The notes under the pieces were generated by a model. It did not search any database and had not been told where the DNA came from. It was given only the letters and a program-made list of their open reading frames with translations. A stretch of 64,000 nt of DNA, taken from positions 212,725,332 to 212,789,331 of the forward strand of contig NC_133334.1 of assembly GCF_042186555.1 (NCBI RefSeq), given 5' to 3'. Within the stretch, counting starts at the first letter, position 1. Each line of letters opens with the position of its first letter. The position numbers and the translations under genes were made by a program. Shown in pieces: positions 21,921-33,089 of the stretch. The stretch is from Aquarana catesbeiana (taxonomy: Eukaryota; Chordata; Amphibia; Anura; Ranidae).

Positions 21921-22212
21921 GTAAAATAATACACAAACTGTTTATTAAATGAAATCTTTAGCAAGGATACACATGTGTCATGTGCGCAAAAACATTTATG
22001 GTAATCAAAATTAATTGATAGGAAATATTAAGCAGGAAACAGGCCACTATACATTGTTTGCCATGAAACAGCCCCCCCTTCCCAAAAATAAAAATCCATG
22101 TAGCTCTCCCTATTTTGGCGAGCAGAAGCTGTTGGCAAACAGGGCCCTTCAGGTGCTAGGTTTGCCAGTGCACCACTCTCTGATCTCCACTCTCCAGGGA
22201 TTAGGGTTCCTG

Positions 22213-22795
22213 TCAAAAGGTCCTCTCTGTCAGTGGAAGATGAAGGCATGTAGTTGCTGGTTTGCTGACGCATTCCGCTATCGCATCAATCTTGGGCAAA
22301 CTCAGATTGATGGCTGTATGAAATATGCGGAACCTATTTGACATGATGCTGAAGGCATTCTCCACCACACCCCTGGCTCTCGAGACTCTGTAATTATATA
22401 TTTTTTGTTGTTGGGTTAGGTTCCACATAGGGTATGGCTTTAGAATATTATCCAGTAGAGGGAATGCTTCATCAGCCACAAAAACAAACTTTAGCCCATC
22501 CATGTAAATCTCCACTTGCAAGACGTCTTCGGAATTCTGTTCTGTCAAAAACTCCACCATCGGCATTCCGGCCATTCCTCCCAATGTCCAAATAGATTAA
22601 CTCATATTTGGCATTGCAAATTGCAGGGAGTATGATGCTGAACCAGCCTTTATAATTAAAATAGTATGAACCTGAGTGTGCTGGCAGCATAATCCAGATA
22701 TGTTTGCCATCAATGGCTCCACCACAGTTAGGAAAGTTCCACATATCTATAAAATCTTTCGCTATTCCATGCCAATCCTCAGGGCAAGTTGGACA
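22213..22795 (-). pseudogene. Harbinger-B transposase, DDE catalytic exon
   Basis: The exon opens after a poly-pyrimidine acceptor at 22796 with CPTCPEDWHGIAKDFIDMW. It carries the HARBI1-type DDE nuclease: first aspartate in GGAIDGKHIWI, second in YLDIGRNGRNADGGVF, and the glutamate in RARGVVENAFSIMSNRFRIF. VADEAFPLLDNILKPYP lies between the last two. One frameshift at about 22530 joins two overlapping frames. The stop is at 22213. Together with the exons at 23606-23809, 30188-30242 and 42208-42402 it makes an almost complete transposase split by two hAT insertions. Confidence 0.88.
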
Positions 22796-23605
22796 CTAAA
22801 AAAAAAAAAAGGTTACGGTTATGCTATGTAATTATTCATGCATTGTTTATGCATTCATCATGATTTTCTATTCCCCTAGGAACATTATACTCCTGAAACA
22901 TCCCAAACATAACAGGCCAGACCACCCCAACGTGGCAAAAAGAGAAAAGCAGAGTATGATACCAAAAGGTTTCTCAGGGAAGCATCTGAAGCACTTGGTA
23001 AAGAAGCAGATGACTGCGATATCTTTGGAAATCTGGTTGCTGCATAACTTTGCATGATGTCTCCCCAGCAATGACAAATTATTGAGCCCTTAATGTACCA
23101 ACTACTAAGCATTTGTCAGATGAAGCAAGCTACATTTAACACCCATATTGCAGGTATTAATTCTCCTGCATCTCAGCATGTAATTAACTGGCCAGTGCAA
23201 AATCAAAACCGATGATTGGCGGAACCAACATGGCAATGACATATGCACACCCCTTCACCACCTGAAAGCACTTGGCAAACAAATATGCATATACCCTCCC
23301 AAACTCAGTCTGAACCCACATGACAATGCAGTATGCACTCCCAATCACAACCACAACCCACATGGCAACGCAATGTGAACATGCCCTCCCACTCACAGGC
23401 AGAAAACACATGTCAAAGAAGAATACCAGGCCAGAAACAAGAAAATAGTTCCTGGACACAGGATCCAAGTTTCACAAATCTACAGTTTTGTGTCTGCTTG
23501 TTTGTTCATTATAGTATGCACAATATACAACCTGTTGAGGTTCTCTTTTCTGTAAGGTTTATGTTTACAATTAAAAAATAAAATTGTTTTGACAAATTAA
23601 CCTAC
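22796..23605 (-). other. Intron of Harbinger-B transposase
   Basis: This stretch lies between the donor at 23605 (GTAGGTTAA on the minus strand) and the acceptor at 22796. It is non-coding. On the plus strand, 23210-23430 contains an irregular array of ACCCACATGGCAATGC-like words with a period near 60 bp. No other feature is seen. Confidence 0.65.
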
Positions 23606-23809
23606 CTTTTAAATACTCTCTTTTTAAGACATTAGTTATAGCCTCGCATGTTTCTGGAATAATCCGTCCCAGTGCCTGCGCTGATATCCCTGTTGTGAAC
23701 TTAAGATATTCAAGAATTCTTCCTGTTGCTAAAAAGTGCAGGGTTGCTATAAGTCTCTGCTCTGGGCTGATTATTTTCATTAAGGAATCTGTCTTCTGTA
23801 TGTGAGGAC
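23606..23809 (-). pseudogene. Harbinger-B transposase, third fragment of the split N-terminal exon
   Basis: Reading minus from the hAT-B1 boundary, the frame gives PHIQKTDSLMKIISPEQRL, then IATLHFLATGRILEYLKF, TTGISAQALGRIIPETC and a splice donor at 23605. It continues the helical region whose earlier parts lie at 30188-30242 and 42208-42402. It aligns with SRQDTCMRQAITPEQRL in Harbinger-A. The frame is open through this fragment. The separation from its upstream coding sequence is due to transposon insertion and is not an intron. Confidence 0.85.
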
Positions 23810-24108
23810 TAGGGATGAGTCGAACACCATCCCGGTTCGGTTCGCACCAGAACCTGCGAACGGACCGAAAATTTGCACGAAAGTTAGAACCCCATTGAAG
23901 TCTATGGGACTCGAATGTTCGAAATACAAAGTGCTAATTTTAAAGGCTAATTTGCATGGTATTGTCCTAAAAAGGGTTTGGGGACCCAGGTCCTGCCCCA
24001 GGGGACATGTATCAATGCAAAAAAAGTTTTAAAAATGGTAGTTTTTTCGGGAGCAGTGATTTTAATGATGCTTAAAGTGAAAAAAAAAAAAGTTAAATAT
24101 TCCTTTAA

Positions 24109-24781
24109 CCCCTTCCCGACTGGCGCATGCCGATGTACGTCGGCAGAATGGCACGGCTGGGCAAATGGACTTACAGGTACGTCCATTTGAATTCCCTGCC
24201 GTGCCCTTGCATGCGTGCCGCTGGCTACCCGTGATCGCCTCACGGAGAGGACGAACGGGGAGATGCTGATGTAAACAGCATCTCCCCGTTCTGCCTAGTG
24301 ACAAGTGTCACTGATCACCGCTCTCTGTCATCGGGAGCAGTGATCAGAGTAATGACACTGCTAGCCCATCCTCCTACAGTTAGTAATCACTCCCCTAGGA
24401 CACAATTAACCCCTCCCTGCCCCCTAGTGGTTAACCCCTTCACTGCCAGTATCATTTACACAGTAATCAGTGCATTTTTAATCGCACTGATCGCTGTATA
24501 AATGACAATGGTCCCAAAAATGTGTCAAAAATGTCTGACATGTCCACCATAACGTCACAGTCAATTGTCGCTTTTATTTTGTTTATAGCGCAAAAAATAA
24601 AAATCGCAGAGGCGATCAAATACCACCAAAAGAAAGCTCTATTTGTGGGGAAAAAAGGACGTCAATTTTGTTTGGGAGACACGTCGCACGACCGCGCAAT
24701 TGTCAGTTAAAGCGACGCAGTGCCGAATCGCAAAAAACACTCTGGTCAGGAAGAGGGTAAAATCTTCCGGGGCTGAAGCGA
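24109..24781. mobile_element. piggyBac-type MITE with TTAA target, 673 bp
   Basis: TTAA copies lie at 24105-24108 and 24782-24785. hAT-B2 lacks the insertion at the matching place (ATTCCTTTAAATATCGTACC near 41905 in reverse), so the target duplication is proven by comparison. The left end reads CCCCTTCCCGAC; a related GGTCAGGAAGAGGGT sits about 45 bp inside the right end. Inside are direct and inverted copies of TGGACTTACAGGTACGTCCA-like sequence and paired GGGGAGATGCTG words. Non-coding. Confidence 0.85.
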
Positions 24782-25547
24782 TTAAATATTGTACCTGGGG
24801 GGGTGTCTATAGTATGCCTGTAAAGTGGCACGTGTTTCCCGTGCTTAGAATAGTCCCTGCACAAAATGACATTTTTAAAGGAATAAAAGTCATTTAAAAC
24901 TGCTTACGGCTTTAATGTAATGTCGGGTCCCGGTAATATGGATAAAAATCAGTGAGACAAACGGCATGGGTACCCCCCCAGTCCATTACTAGGCCCTTTG
25001 GGTCTTGTATGGATATTAAGGGGAACCCCACACCCAAATTAATAAAAAGGAAAGACGTGGGGCCCCAGGCCCTCTGAACAGCAGTATACAGGTGGTGCAA
25101 ACAAGACAGGGACTGTAGGTTTGTTGTTAAGTAGAATCTGTTTGTAATTTTGAACTGGTACATTTTTAAAGTGTTTAGCTCCAGCCAATAAATCTATTTT
25201 AAGCTTTTTGGAAAACATAGGGAAGGGTTATCACCGCTGTGACATTTGTTTTGCTGTCTGTGCACCTCTTCAGAAGATTTCACCTCACTTTCTGTCCCAA
25301 TGACAAATGTTTTTAGAAAATTTGGGGTTTTTAGTGAAACAAGAATTGGTGATAAAGCATCAGTGGAAAGGAGAAACATTTTCCCATATTAACTCTTCAG
25401 GAGAGAATTTCCCTTCCTAGGGGTAGATTTCATCTCACTTCCTGTTGTCTCCTTCCGTTTGCAAGTAGGAGTCGTTTGTAAGTTGGATGTTTGAAAGTAG
25501 GGGCCTGCCCTATATACTCAGCAGAAATTTGGGCCTTAGGTGTTGGT

Positions 25548-26090
25548 GTTCCCTCACAGGGCCCTGCTGTGAAATATTAGATCAAGAATTGTAATTACAT
25601 GCCCCTGTTGAACAGGGGCAGAAAAATTGGGCCTTTGGTAATGGTGGTGGTGCTGGTGTCACAACACTGTAAGTCCTCACAGTTACTCTTGGTGGGCGCT
25701 GGAACGGGACCTGCTGTGAAATATTAGATCAAGAATTGTAATTACATGCACTTGTTGAACAGGGGCAGAAAAATTGGGCCTTTGGTGGTGCTGGTGCCAC
25801 AACACTGTAAGTCCTCACAGTTACTCTTGGTGGGCACTGGAATGGGCCCTGCTGTGAAATATTAGATCAAGAATTGTAATTACATGTCCCTGTTGAACAG
25901 GGGCAGAAAAATTGGGCCTTAGGCACTGGTGCTGGTGCCACAACACTGCAACCCCTCACAGATACTCTAGTTGGAGCGCAGGAACGAGCCCTGCTGCAAA
26001 GAATTGCATCAAAAATTGTAATTACACACCCCTGTTAAACAGGGGCTGAAAAATTGGGCCTTAGCCACTGGTGGCAGTGCCCAGAAACAA
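25548..26090. repeat. About 140-bp tandem array in hAT-B1 3' region
   Basis: Four units carry GCCCTGCTGTGAAATATTAG, AAGAATTGTAATTACATG, AACAGGGGCAGAAAAATTGG and CACAACACTGTAAGTCCTCA. The related array in hAT-B2 is at about 39360-39690 in the opposite orientation, with fewer units. Confidence 0.88.
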
Positions 26091-26213
26091 AAATATTCTT
26101 CCAAGCTATCAGCATGATCATTGAGGAGGAAGAGGATAGTCACTCAGCATAACAGGATAGTCACTCAGCATCAGCATTGGCAGTCTTGAAGGGATCTGAC
26201 ATTTCAAAAAAAT

Positions 26214-28492
26214 TTATTCGGTTACATCAGCATCAGGTGCTTGGTATCTGGTGGTGATCCAAGACTGATTCATTTTTATGAAGGTCAGTCGATCGACAGA
26301 GTTGGTGGACAGGCGCACCCTGTGATCAGTTACAAAGCCTCCAGCAGCACTGAATGTGCGTTCCAAAAGAACGCTGGATGCAGGACAGGCCAGTAGCTCA
26401 ATTGCATACTGTGCAAGCTCTGGCCAGTGATCCATCCTCAAGACCCAGTAACCCAGAGGATTTTCGGTGGGAAAGGTGTCCAAGTCAGATCTTGCCCTGT
26501 ATTTCTGCACCATGTAAAACAGATGCTGGCGATGGTTGCTAGAACCGATCATACCTTGGTGCCGCGGACTAAAAAATTGTCTGCATGCATCGGTCAGATG
26601 GCCACCTTCTCCACCGTTCCTTCTTTGACTGACCAAAGCCTCAGCAACACGTTGTCCAGGAACAGGAGTTTGTAACCTCCCAGTCTCTGGGAACACGTTG
26701 CACAGACCTTTCTCCAAGGCCTCCCGAAGATGTTTTATCCTCTGCTCCCTCTGCAATGGCAAGATAAGGTCCGCAACCTTAACCTTGTAACGTGGTCAAG
26801 GAGGGTTGCCAGCCAGTAACGATCTCCCTCCTTGATACCACAAATATGAGGATCCTTCCGCAGGCTTTGTAGGATCAGAGAGGCCATGCAGCGTAGGTTT
26901 GCTGAGGCATTCGGTCCGGAGTCCTCTGGGTCACTAAGGACGACATGATCCGCGGCCACCTCCTCCCAGCCACGTACAAGTCCATGGGTTTCTTGGGACT
27001 GTAAATGATCCCTTAAAGACTGCTGCTGATGCTGAGTGCCAGGCTCCACCTCCATGCTGACACAATCCTCCTCCTCCTCCTCCTCTTCCTGTGTGATCGG
27101 CGGGCACGCAGGAACACTGTCTGGATAAAGGGGGCCTTGAGAGCTAAGGAAGTCCTCCTCTTCCTGCCTCTGTTCTGCCTCAAGTGCCCTGTCCATTACT
27201 CCATGCAGCGTGTGCTCCAACAGGTGGACAAGGGGGACAGTGTCACTGATGCATGCACTGTCACTGCTCACCATCCTCGTGGCCTCCTCAAATGGTGACA
27301 GGACAGTGCATGCATCCCTGATCATGGCCCACTGGCGTGGGGAAAAAAAAACAAGCTCCCCTGACCCTGTCCTGGTGCCATAGTCGCACAGGTACTCATT
27401 GATGGCCCTCTGCTGCGTGTGCAGAAATTTGCCTGGTACAATCTGACCTCAGTGTACCGATAGCAGATTGCCCACAAGTACTTGGCTGTGACACACCTCA
27501 TTCTACACCTTCATTCCTCTCACTGCAGGTTTCAAAGAGGACTGAAGGTATAGTGGGGTTGGAGATCCCAGCTCATGAGGAGCAAGGAGAGGTCCTCTTT
27601 GTTCTTTGGTGTGGGTCTTTTAGGTACGCTTGCCAATGAACTGCATAGCAGGTCAACATATGTCTGGTCAAGCATGTGGTGCCCAAGCGGGAGATGTTTT
27701 GGCCACGTGAGATACGCTTGAGACATATTTTGCAAATAGTCTCAAAAAAGGCCCACACCAAAGAACTTTTGGAATAACGCGCAGAGACAGCAGCGCCCTG
27801 CACATGCGGAGCTCTGCTGTGTGATGCACTCAATGTGCTGCTCTTAGGCTGGCCACTGGAGGGCATCCTGCCTCGTTGGTGATGTGCCTCCTCCTCCTCC
27901 TCCTCTCTCCTATCAGGCACCCACGTGGAGTCAGTGACCTCATCATCCCCTCCCTCCTCATCACTGGAGAAAACCTGGCAGTATGCTGCAGCAGGGGGAA
28001 CATTACTGCCAGATTGCTGTCCTTCTTGGGCACCCCCTCTGTCTGGGCTCACATTACTGCCTTGCTCTAGCTGAGTACCATCATCGGAGCCTTCAAAACG
28101 CTGGGCATCCTCCTGGGGCATGTACCCAACACTGTGATCAAACAGTTCGGGGGACTCCTCAGGAGATTATGGTGGGGCTAGGGAAGGAGTTACTAATGTC
28201 AATGAGCCGAGGGAAGAGGCCGCATTGGCAGCTGCTTTGCCAGGCAAAGTACCCTGAGCCTGGGTGAGAGAGGATGAGGAGGATGAGGACGGCTTGGTCA
28301 TCCACTCGACCAAGTCTTCCGCATGTTGCGGCTCAACGCTGCTGAAAAAAAGACCAAGCGTGTCCCACGGCCACGTGCGGATGAGGATGCACCGTGTCCA
28401 CGACCAGCACTGTTGCCTCTAGACACAGAGCCTGCTTGCCCTCTTTTATTGGCTTGTGACTGTCTGCCTCTCCTTGTTGGCCTTCCAGACAT
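26214..28492 (-). pseudogene. hAT-B1 transposase with large internal deletion
   Basis: It starts MSGRPTRRGRQSQ at 28492. A BED finger follows at about 27640-27790 (SSLVWAFFE, ICKICLKRIS, TTCLTRHML), shortened by eight or so residues compared with hAT-B2. The frame then jumps near 27430 from the QAKF region directly to the segment that in hAT-B2 encodes the QRAINEYL region. So the catalytic core with TADSW and PCLAHVLN is deleted. Downstream are WAMIRDACTVLSPFEEAT and the dimerisation domain (VLRMDHWPELAQYAIELLAC, TFSAAGGFVTDHR) ending VTE-stop at 26214. Several frameshifts are present. Without the core it cannot act as a transposase. Confidence 0.88.
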
Positions 28493-28541
28493 ACTATTGG
28501 CCTGCAGTGAGATGTAGCTGCACAAAACTGGGATGTGTGTA

Positions 28542-28543
28542 TA

Positions 28544-28629
<86 letters not shown>

Positions 28630-28992
28630 CTGCAGCTAGCAGAATCAACTGCCTGCCTGTAGTATTATTAGTATGAGAACACCTGCACTTGTCTTTAGGT
28701 AGCTATACTGTAGGTGCAACTGTGCAGGGTACACAGTACAGTAACTGGAAATACTTCAGGAGCCTACACAAGCACCTGGCTTCAGGTAGCTATACTGTAG
28801 GTGCAACTGTGCAGGGTACACAGTACATAACTGGACATACGTCAAGAGCCTACAAAAGCACCTGGCGTCAGGTAGCTATACTGTAGGTGCAACTGTGCAG
28901 GGTACACAGTACAGTAACTGGAAATACTGTAAAAACGCCTGCCTGTCAGTATATTGGGAAGAGAAGAACAGGATCTAGCTAAACTGAATACA

Positions 28993-29054
<62 letters not shown>
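28542..29054. repeat. Two (TA)n tracts and an 87-bp tandem array in hAT-B1 leader
   Basis: (TA)n tracts lie at about 28542-28625 and 28997-29054. Between them, at 28697-28925, three units of about 87 bp carry GGTAGCTATACTGTAGGTGC and CAGGGTACACAGTACA. The position matches the tandem array in the hAT-B2 leader. The unit there (about 105 bp, AGCTACCTGAAG...) is distantly related in reverse orientation. Confidence 0.85.
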
Positions 29055-29057
<3 letters not shown>

Positions 29058-29659
29058 AACATCGGGGGTTGGTTTAGCTTAAAGGTAGAGCTTACCAGTG
29101 AGCTGAGTCCACGCCAGATATGCAGTTTTAAGGGCTTGTAGGCCCACTTTTATTAAAGAAAGAAAATGTCCGATAACAGAAGAGTTGCCCACACAGGGGT
29201 TTCAGATTTCCACAACAACAATGTAAGTTCAATCAAAAATACCAAGCCACCTGGCTCTCTTTAGCAGCACTGCTGCTCAGACTTATGCTTCAGCCCTCTC
29301 GGCTCTATAACAGAGTTCCTGTAAACCCAGTACCTCAGCACTCTTTTCCAGCTTCCTTTTCCAGCCCACAGGCTTGGACCCTCTGTCTACTCTGACAGAC
29401 CTGTGCAGACATGCACACTTCTCCCTTGCTTGCCTGGACTCCTCGGGAGGGTGGAGCCCAGAACTATGGTCAGGTGTCTACAAATAGCCCAACACACACC
29501 TGACCAGTCAATATGCTGGTGGATCTCAAAATCTGGAGAAAGCTGCGAAAGCAGTTTTCTCCAGTCCACATTTATGCTCTGTAGCCTTGCACCAAGCAAA
29601 TGTGCATACCCTGTGTCCCCCAAACTATCAATTTTACCTTGACAGCATCTCCTACTGTC

Positions 29660-29662
<3 letters not shown>
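29055..29662 (-). mobile_element. Solo LTR, about 608 bp, in a TA microsatellite
   Basis: On the minus strand it starts TGTGACAGTAGGAG and ends CCCGATGTTACA, giving TG...CA termini with a short inverted TGT/ACA. An AATAAA polyadenylation signal lies at about 29150. Both sides are (TA)n, so the short target duplication cannot be separated from the repeat. hAT-B2 has the (TA)n tract at the matching site without the insertion. No internal region remains, so it probably arose by recombination between two LTRs. Confidence 0.75.
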
Positions 29663-29725
<63 letters not shown>

Positions 29726-29897
29726 TATTTATATATAAACACCTGGGATGCATATATATATATATACACAATACACTGTAAGTCCAGCTAACTGACTCGA
29801 CCTGCCTACTCTATCTAACTTAAATCAAATGACACTGTCTCTCTATCTATCTTTCTCTCAACGCCGGAACACACTAAACAGGACCGCCGTGCAGGCA

Positions 29898-29910
29898 CCT
29901 TATATAGTGT
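29898..29910 (-). promoter_or_regulatory. TATA box of hAT-B1
   Basis: The minus strand reads ACACTATATAAGG here, the same box as in hAT-B2 at 30533-30545. It lies about 290 bp inside the 5' end. The conserved sequence upstream in both copies is GC-rich and contains paired GCCAAGCATGC words. Promoter role is inferred. Confidence 0.6.
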
Positions 29911-30187
29911 GGGGCATGTACTAAACCCCCTGAGCCATAATTGGTCAAAGCCACCCTGGCTTTGGTCAATTACGGCTCTCTGTACAGACGGCGCTGTGAT
30001 TGGCCAAGCATGCAGGTCATAGTGCATGCTTGGCCAATCATCAGCCAGCAATGCACTGCGATGCCGCAGTGAATTATGGGCCGTGACGCGCCACTCAAAT
30101 TTGGCGCGAACGGCCCATAACGTTCGTAATTTGGCGAACGACCGAACACACGATGTTCAAGTCGATCATGCGTTCGACTCAAACACA

Positions 30188-30242
30188 AAGCTTCTGAAAG
30201 CTTCTTCGGACGTTCTGAGATAGTGACAGTAGTCGTCAGGAT
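30188..30242 (-). pseudogene. Harbinger-B transposase, middle fragment trapped between two hATs
   Basis: This 55-bp island, read on the minus strand, encodes DDYCHYLRTSEEAFRSFV in frame after YPD of the 42208 fragment. It fits the DDFRNFLRMTDPVFHRLL segment of Harbinger-A. Its right edge is the 8-bp target copy GTCAGGAT (30235-30242) of hAT-B2; its left edge is the eroded 5' end of hAT-B1. It is also the spacer of the hAT palindrome. Confidence 0.85.
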
Positions 30243-30532
30243 TAGGGATGAGCTTCAAGTTCGAGTCGAACCCATGTTCGACTCGAACATCGCATGTTCG
30301 ACCGTTCGTTGACTTTCAAACATTATGGGCCGTTCGTGCCAAATTCGAGTGGCGCGTCACGGCCCATAATTCACTGCGTCATCGCAGTGGATTGCTGGCT
30401 GATGATTGGCCAAGCATGCACTATGACCCGCATGCTTGGCCAATCACAGCGCCGTCTGTACAGAGAGCCGTAATTGGCCAAAGCCAGGGTGGCTTTGACC
30501 AATTATGGCTCAGGGGGTTTAGTACACGCTCC

Positions 30533-30545
30533 ACACTATATAAGG
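30533..30545 (+). promoter_or_regulatory. TATA box of hAT-B2
   Basis: ACACTATATAAGG lies about 290 bp inside the 5' end, followed by GCCGCCTGCGTGGCGGCC, a GC hairpin. The same arrangement is present on the minus strand in hAT-B1. Together they would form two promoters firing away from the 55-bp Harbinger island. Confidence 0.6.
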
Positions 30546-30669
30546 CCGCCTGCGTGGCGGCCTTGTGTAGTGTGTTGCAGCGGAGAAATAGACAGAAAGA
30601 CAGTGTCATTTGATTTAAGTTAGATAGAGTAGGCAGGCAAGTCGGTTAGCTACACTTACAGTGTACTGT

Positions 30670-30710
30670 ATATATATATATGCATCCTAGGTGTTGTGTG
30701 TGTGTATATA

Positions 30711-30781
<71 letters not shown>

Positions 30782-31335
30782 TATATTCAGTTTAGCTAGA
30801 TCCGTTATTCTCTTCCTACTGGGGCAGGCAGGTGTTTTTACAGTATTTACAGCTACCTGAAGAAAATTGCTGGTGTTCTTCTTATCCTATTAGTCCTATT
30901 AGCTACAGTATGTACAGTTAGTGTAGTGCGTCCTCTGCACAGTGTGCACCTAAAGCTACCTGAAGAAAATTGGTGGTATTCTTCTGATCCTATTAGTAGC
31001 ACAGGCAGGCAGCTGCAGTATTTACAGTTAGTGTACTGCATCCTATGCACAGTGTGCACCTAAAGCTACCTGAAGACAATTGGTGGTGTTCTTCTGATCC
31101 TATTAGTACCACAGGCAGGCAGCTGCAGTATTTACAGTTAGTGTACTGCGTCCTCTGTGCAGTGTGCACCTAAAGCTACCTGAAGACAATTGCTGTTGTT
31201 CTGATCCTATTAATACCACAGGTAGGCAGCTACAGTATTTACAGTTAATGTACTGTGTCCTCTGCACAGTGTGCACCTAAAGCTACCTGAAGACAATTGC
31301 TGGTGTTCTCATTCTTATAATACTACAGGCAGGCA
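30670..31335. repeat. (TA)n tract and about 105-bp tandem array in hAT-B2 leader
   Basis: A (TA)n tract spans about 30720-30775. Five units with a period of 103-111 bp follow, from about 30851, each with AGCTACCTGAAGAAAATTG, GGTGTTCTTCTGATCCTATT, AGGCAGGCAGCTGCAGTATT and CAGTGTGCACCTAA. A second short TA tract (about 31362-31388) precedes the transposase ATG. Confidence 0.85.
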
Positions 31336-33089
31336 GTTGATTCTGCTAGCTGCAGTATCAGTATATATATATATATAATATATATATACATCCCAGCTTT
31401 GTGCAGCTACATCTCACTACAGGCCATTAATATGTCTGGAAGGCCAATAAGGAGAGGCAGAAAGTCACAAGGCAATTAAAAAGGGTAAGCTGGCTCTGTG
31501 TCTAGAGGCAACAGTGCTGGACGTTGAGACGGTGCATCCTCATCAGCACATGGCCGTGGGACAAGCTTGGCCTTTTTTTCGGCAGCTCGCCGTGTTGAGC
31601 CGCAACATGCGGAAAACTTGGTAGAGTGGATGACCAAGCCGTCCTCATCCTCCTCATCCTCTCTCACCCAGGCTCAGGGTACTTTGTCTGGGAAAGCAGC
31701 TGCCAACGGGGCCTCTTCCCTCAATGGCATCAGTCACTCCTTCCCTAGCCCCACCATGTCCTCCTGAGGAGTCTCCCGAACTGTTTGACCACAGTGTTGG
31801 GTACATGCTCCAGGAGGATGCCCAGCGTTTTGAAGGCTCCGATGATGATACCCAGCTAGAGGAATGCAGTAACGTGAGCCCAGAGAGAGGGGGTGCCCAA
31901 GAAGGACAGCAATCTGGCAGTCATATTCCCCCAGCTGCAGCATACAGCCAGCTTTGCTCCAGTGATGAGGAGGGAGGGGATGATGAGGTCACTGACTCCA
32001 CATGGGTGCCAGAGAGGAGGAGGAGGAGGCACATCTCCAATGAGGCAGGATGCCCTCCAGGGGCCAGCTTAAGGGCAGCACACCGACTGCATCACACCAA
32101 AGTGCTCCGCATGTGCAGGGCAACGCTGTCTCATGTTATTCCAAAAGTTCTTTGGTGTGGGCCTTTTTTGAGACGAGTGCATCAGATCCCACCACTGCTA
32201 TTTGCAACATATGTCTCAAGCGTATCTCGCATGGCCAAAACATCACCCGCTTGGGCACCACATGCTTGACCAGACATATGCCAACCTGTCATGCAGTTCA
32301 TTGGCAAGCGTACCTAAAAGACCCACACCAAAGAACAAAGCGGACCTCTCCTTGCTCCTCTTCAGCTGGGATCTCCAACCCCACTATACCTTCAGTGCTC
32401 TCTGAAACTTGCACTGAGAGGAATGAAGGTGTGTCACAGCCAAGTACTTGCAGGCAATCTGCTATCGGTACACCAACGTCAGATTGTGCCAGGCAAATTT
32501 CCCTGCCCCAGCTGCTGCACCACCGAAAGAAGTTCACTCCCAGCCATCCACATGCCCAGCGGTTGAATGCTAGCTTGGCTAAATTGCTAGCACTTCAACT
32601 GCTGCCTTTTCAGTTGGTAGACTCTGCCCCCTTCCGTGAGTTTGTGGAAAGTGCGGTTCCTCAGTGGCAGGTTCCCAAATGCCACTTTTTCTCACGAAAG
32701 GCGATTCTGGCTCTCTACCGGCATGTGGAAGGCAATGTCTTGGCCTCGCTGGACAGGGCGGTCAGCGGTAAGGTGCATATTACCGCTGACTCATGGTCCA
32801 GCAGGCATGGACAGGGACCTTACCTATCTTTCACCATGCACTGGGTGACTCTTCTGGTAGCTGGGAAGGATGCAGGACAGGGTGCAGTAGTGTTGGAGGT
32901 TGTTCTGCCACCACGCCTCCAAAATTCTACTAGTGGTGATTCTGCCACACCTCTCTCTTCCACCCCTCCTCTTCCTCCATAGCCTCTTCCTGTGCTGATT
33001 TGTCCTCGGAACCAGCGGTGCTCTGTAGGCGTTCAAGGGGCTACGCAAGCATGCAGGCAAAAAGATGCCATGCGCTGGTGTCGCCACCA

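Larger units (their letters stand above)
23810..30187 (-). mobile_element. hAT-B1 element inserted in Harbinger-B transposase
   Basis: The 3' terminus, TAGGGATGAGTCGAACACC, begins at 23810. The transposase runs on the minus strand. The 5' side ends near 30187, inside GTTCGACTCAAA, where about the last 20 bases of the terminal repeat seen in hAT-B2 are missing or altered. A candidate target copy GTGAGGAC precedes 23810; its partner at the eroded 5' end is not visible. The copy carries a TTAA-flanked MITE (24109-24781), a solo LTR (29055-29662), tandem arrays at both ends and an internal transposase deletion. It is the inverted partner of hAT-B2. Confidence 0.85.

Noticed and set aside
28456..28662. 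Open frames of repeating Tyr-Ile residues here and at 14154, 16020, 29572-29791
   Set aside because: Translation of (TA)n microsatellites.
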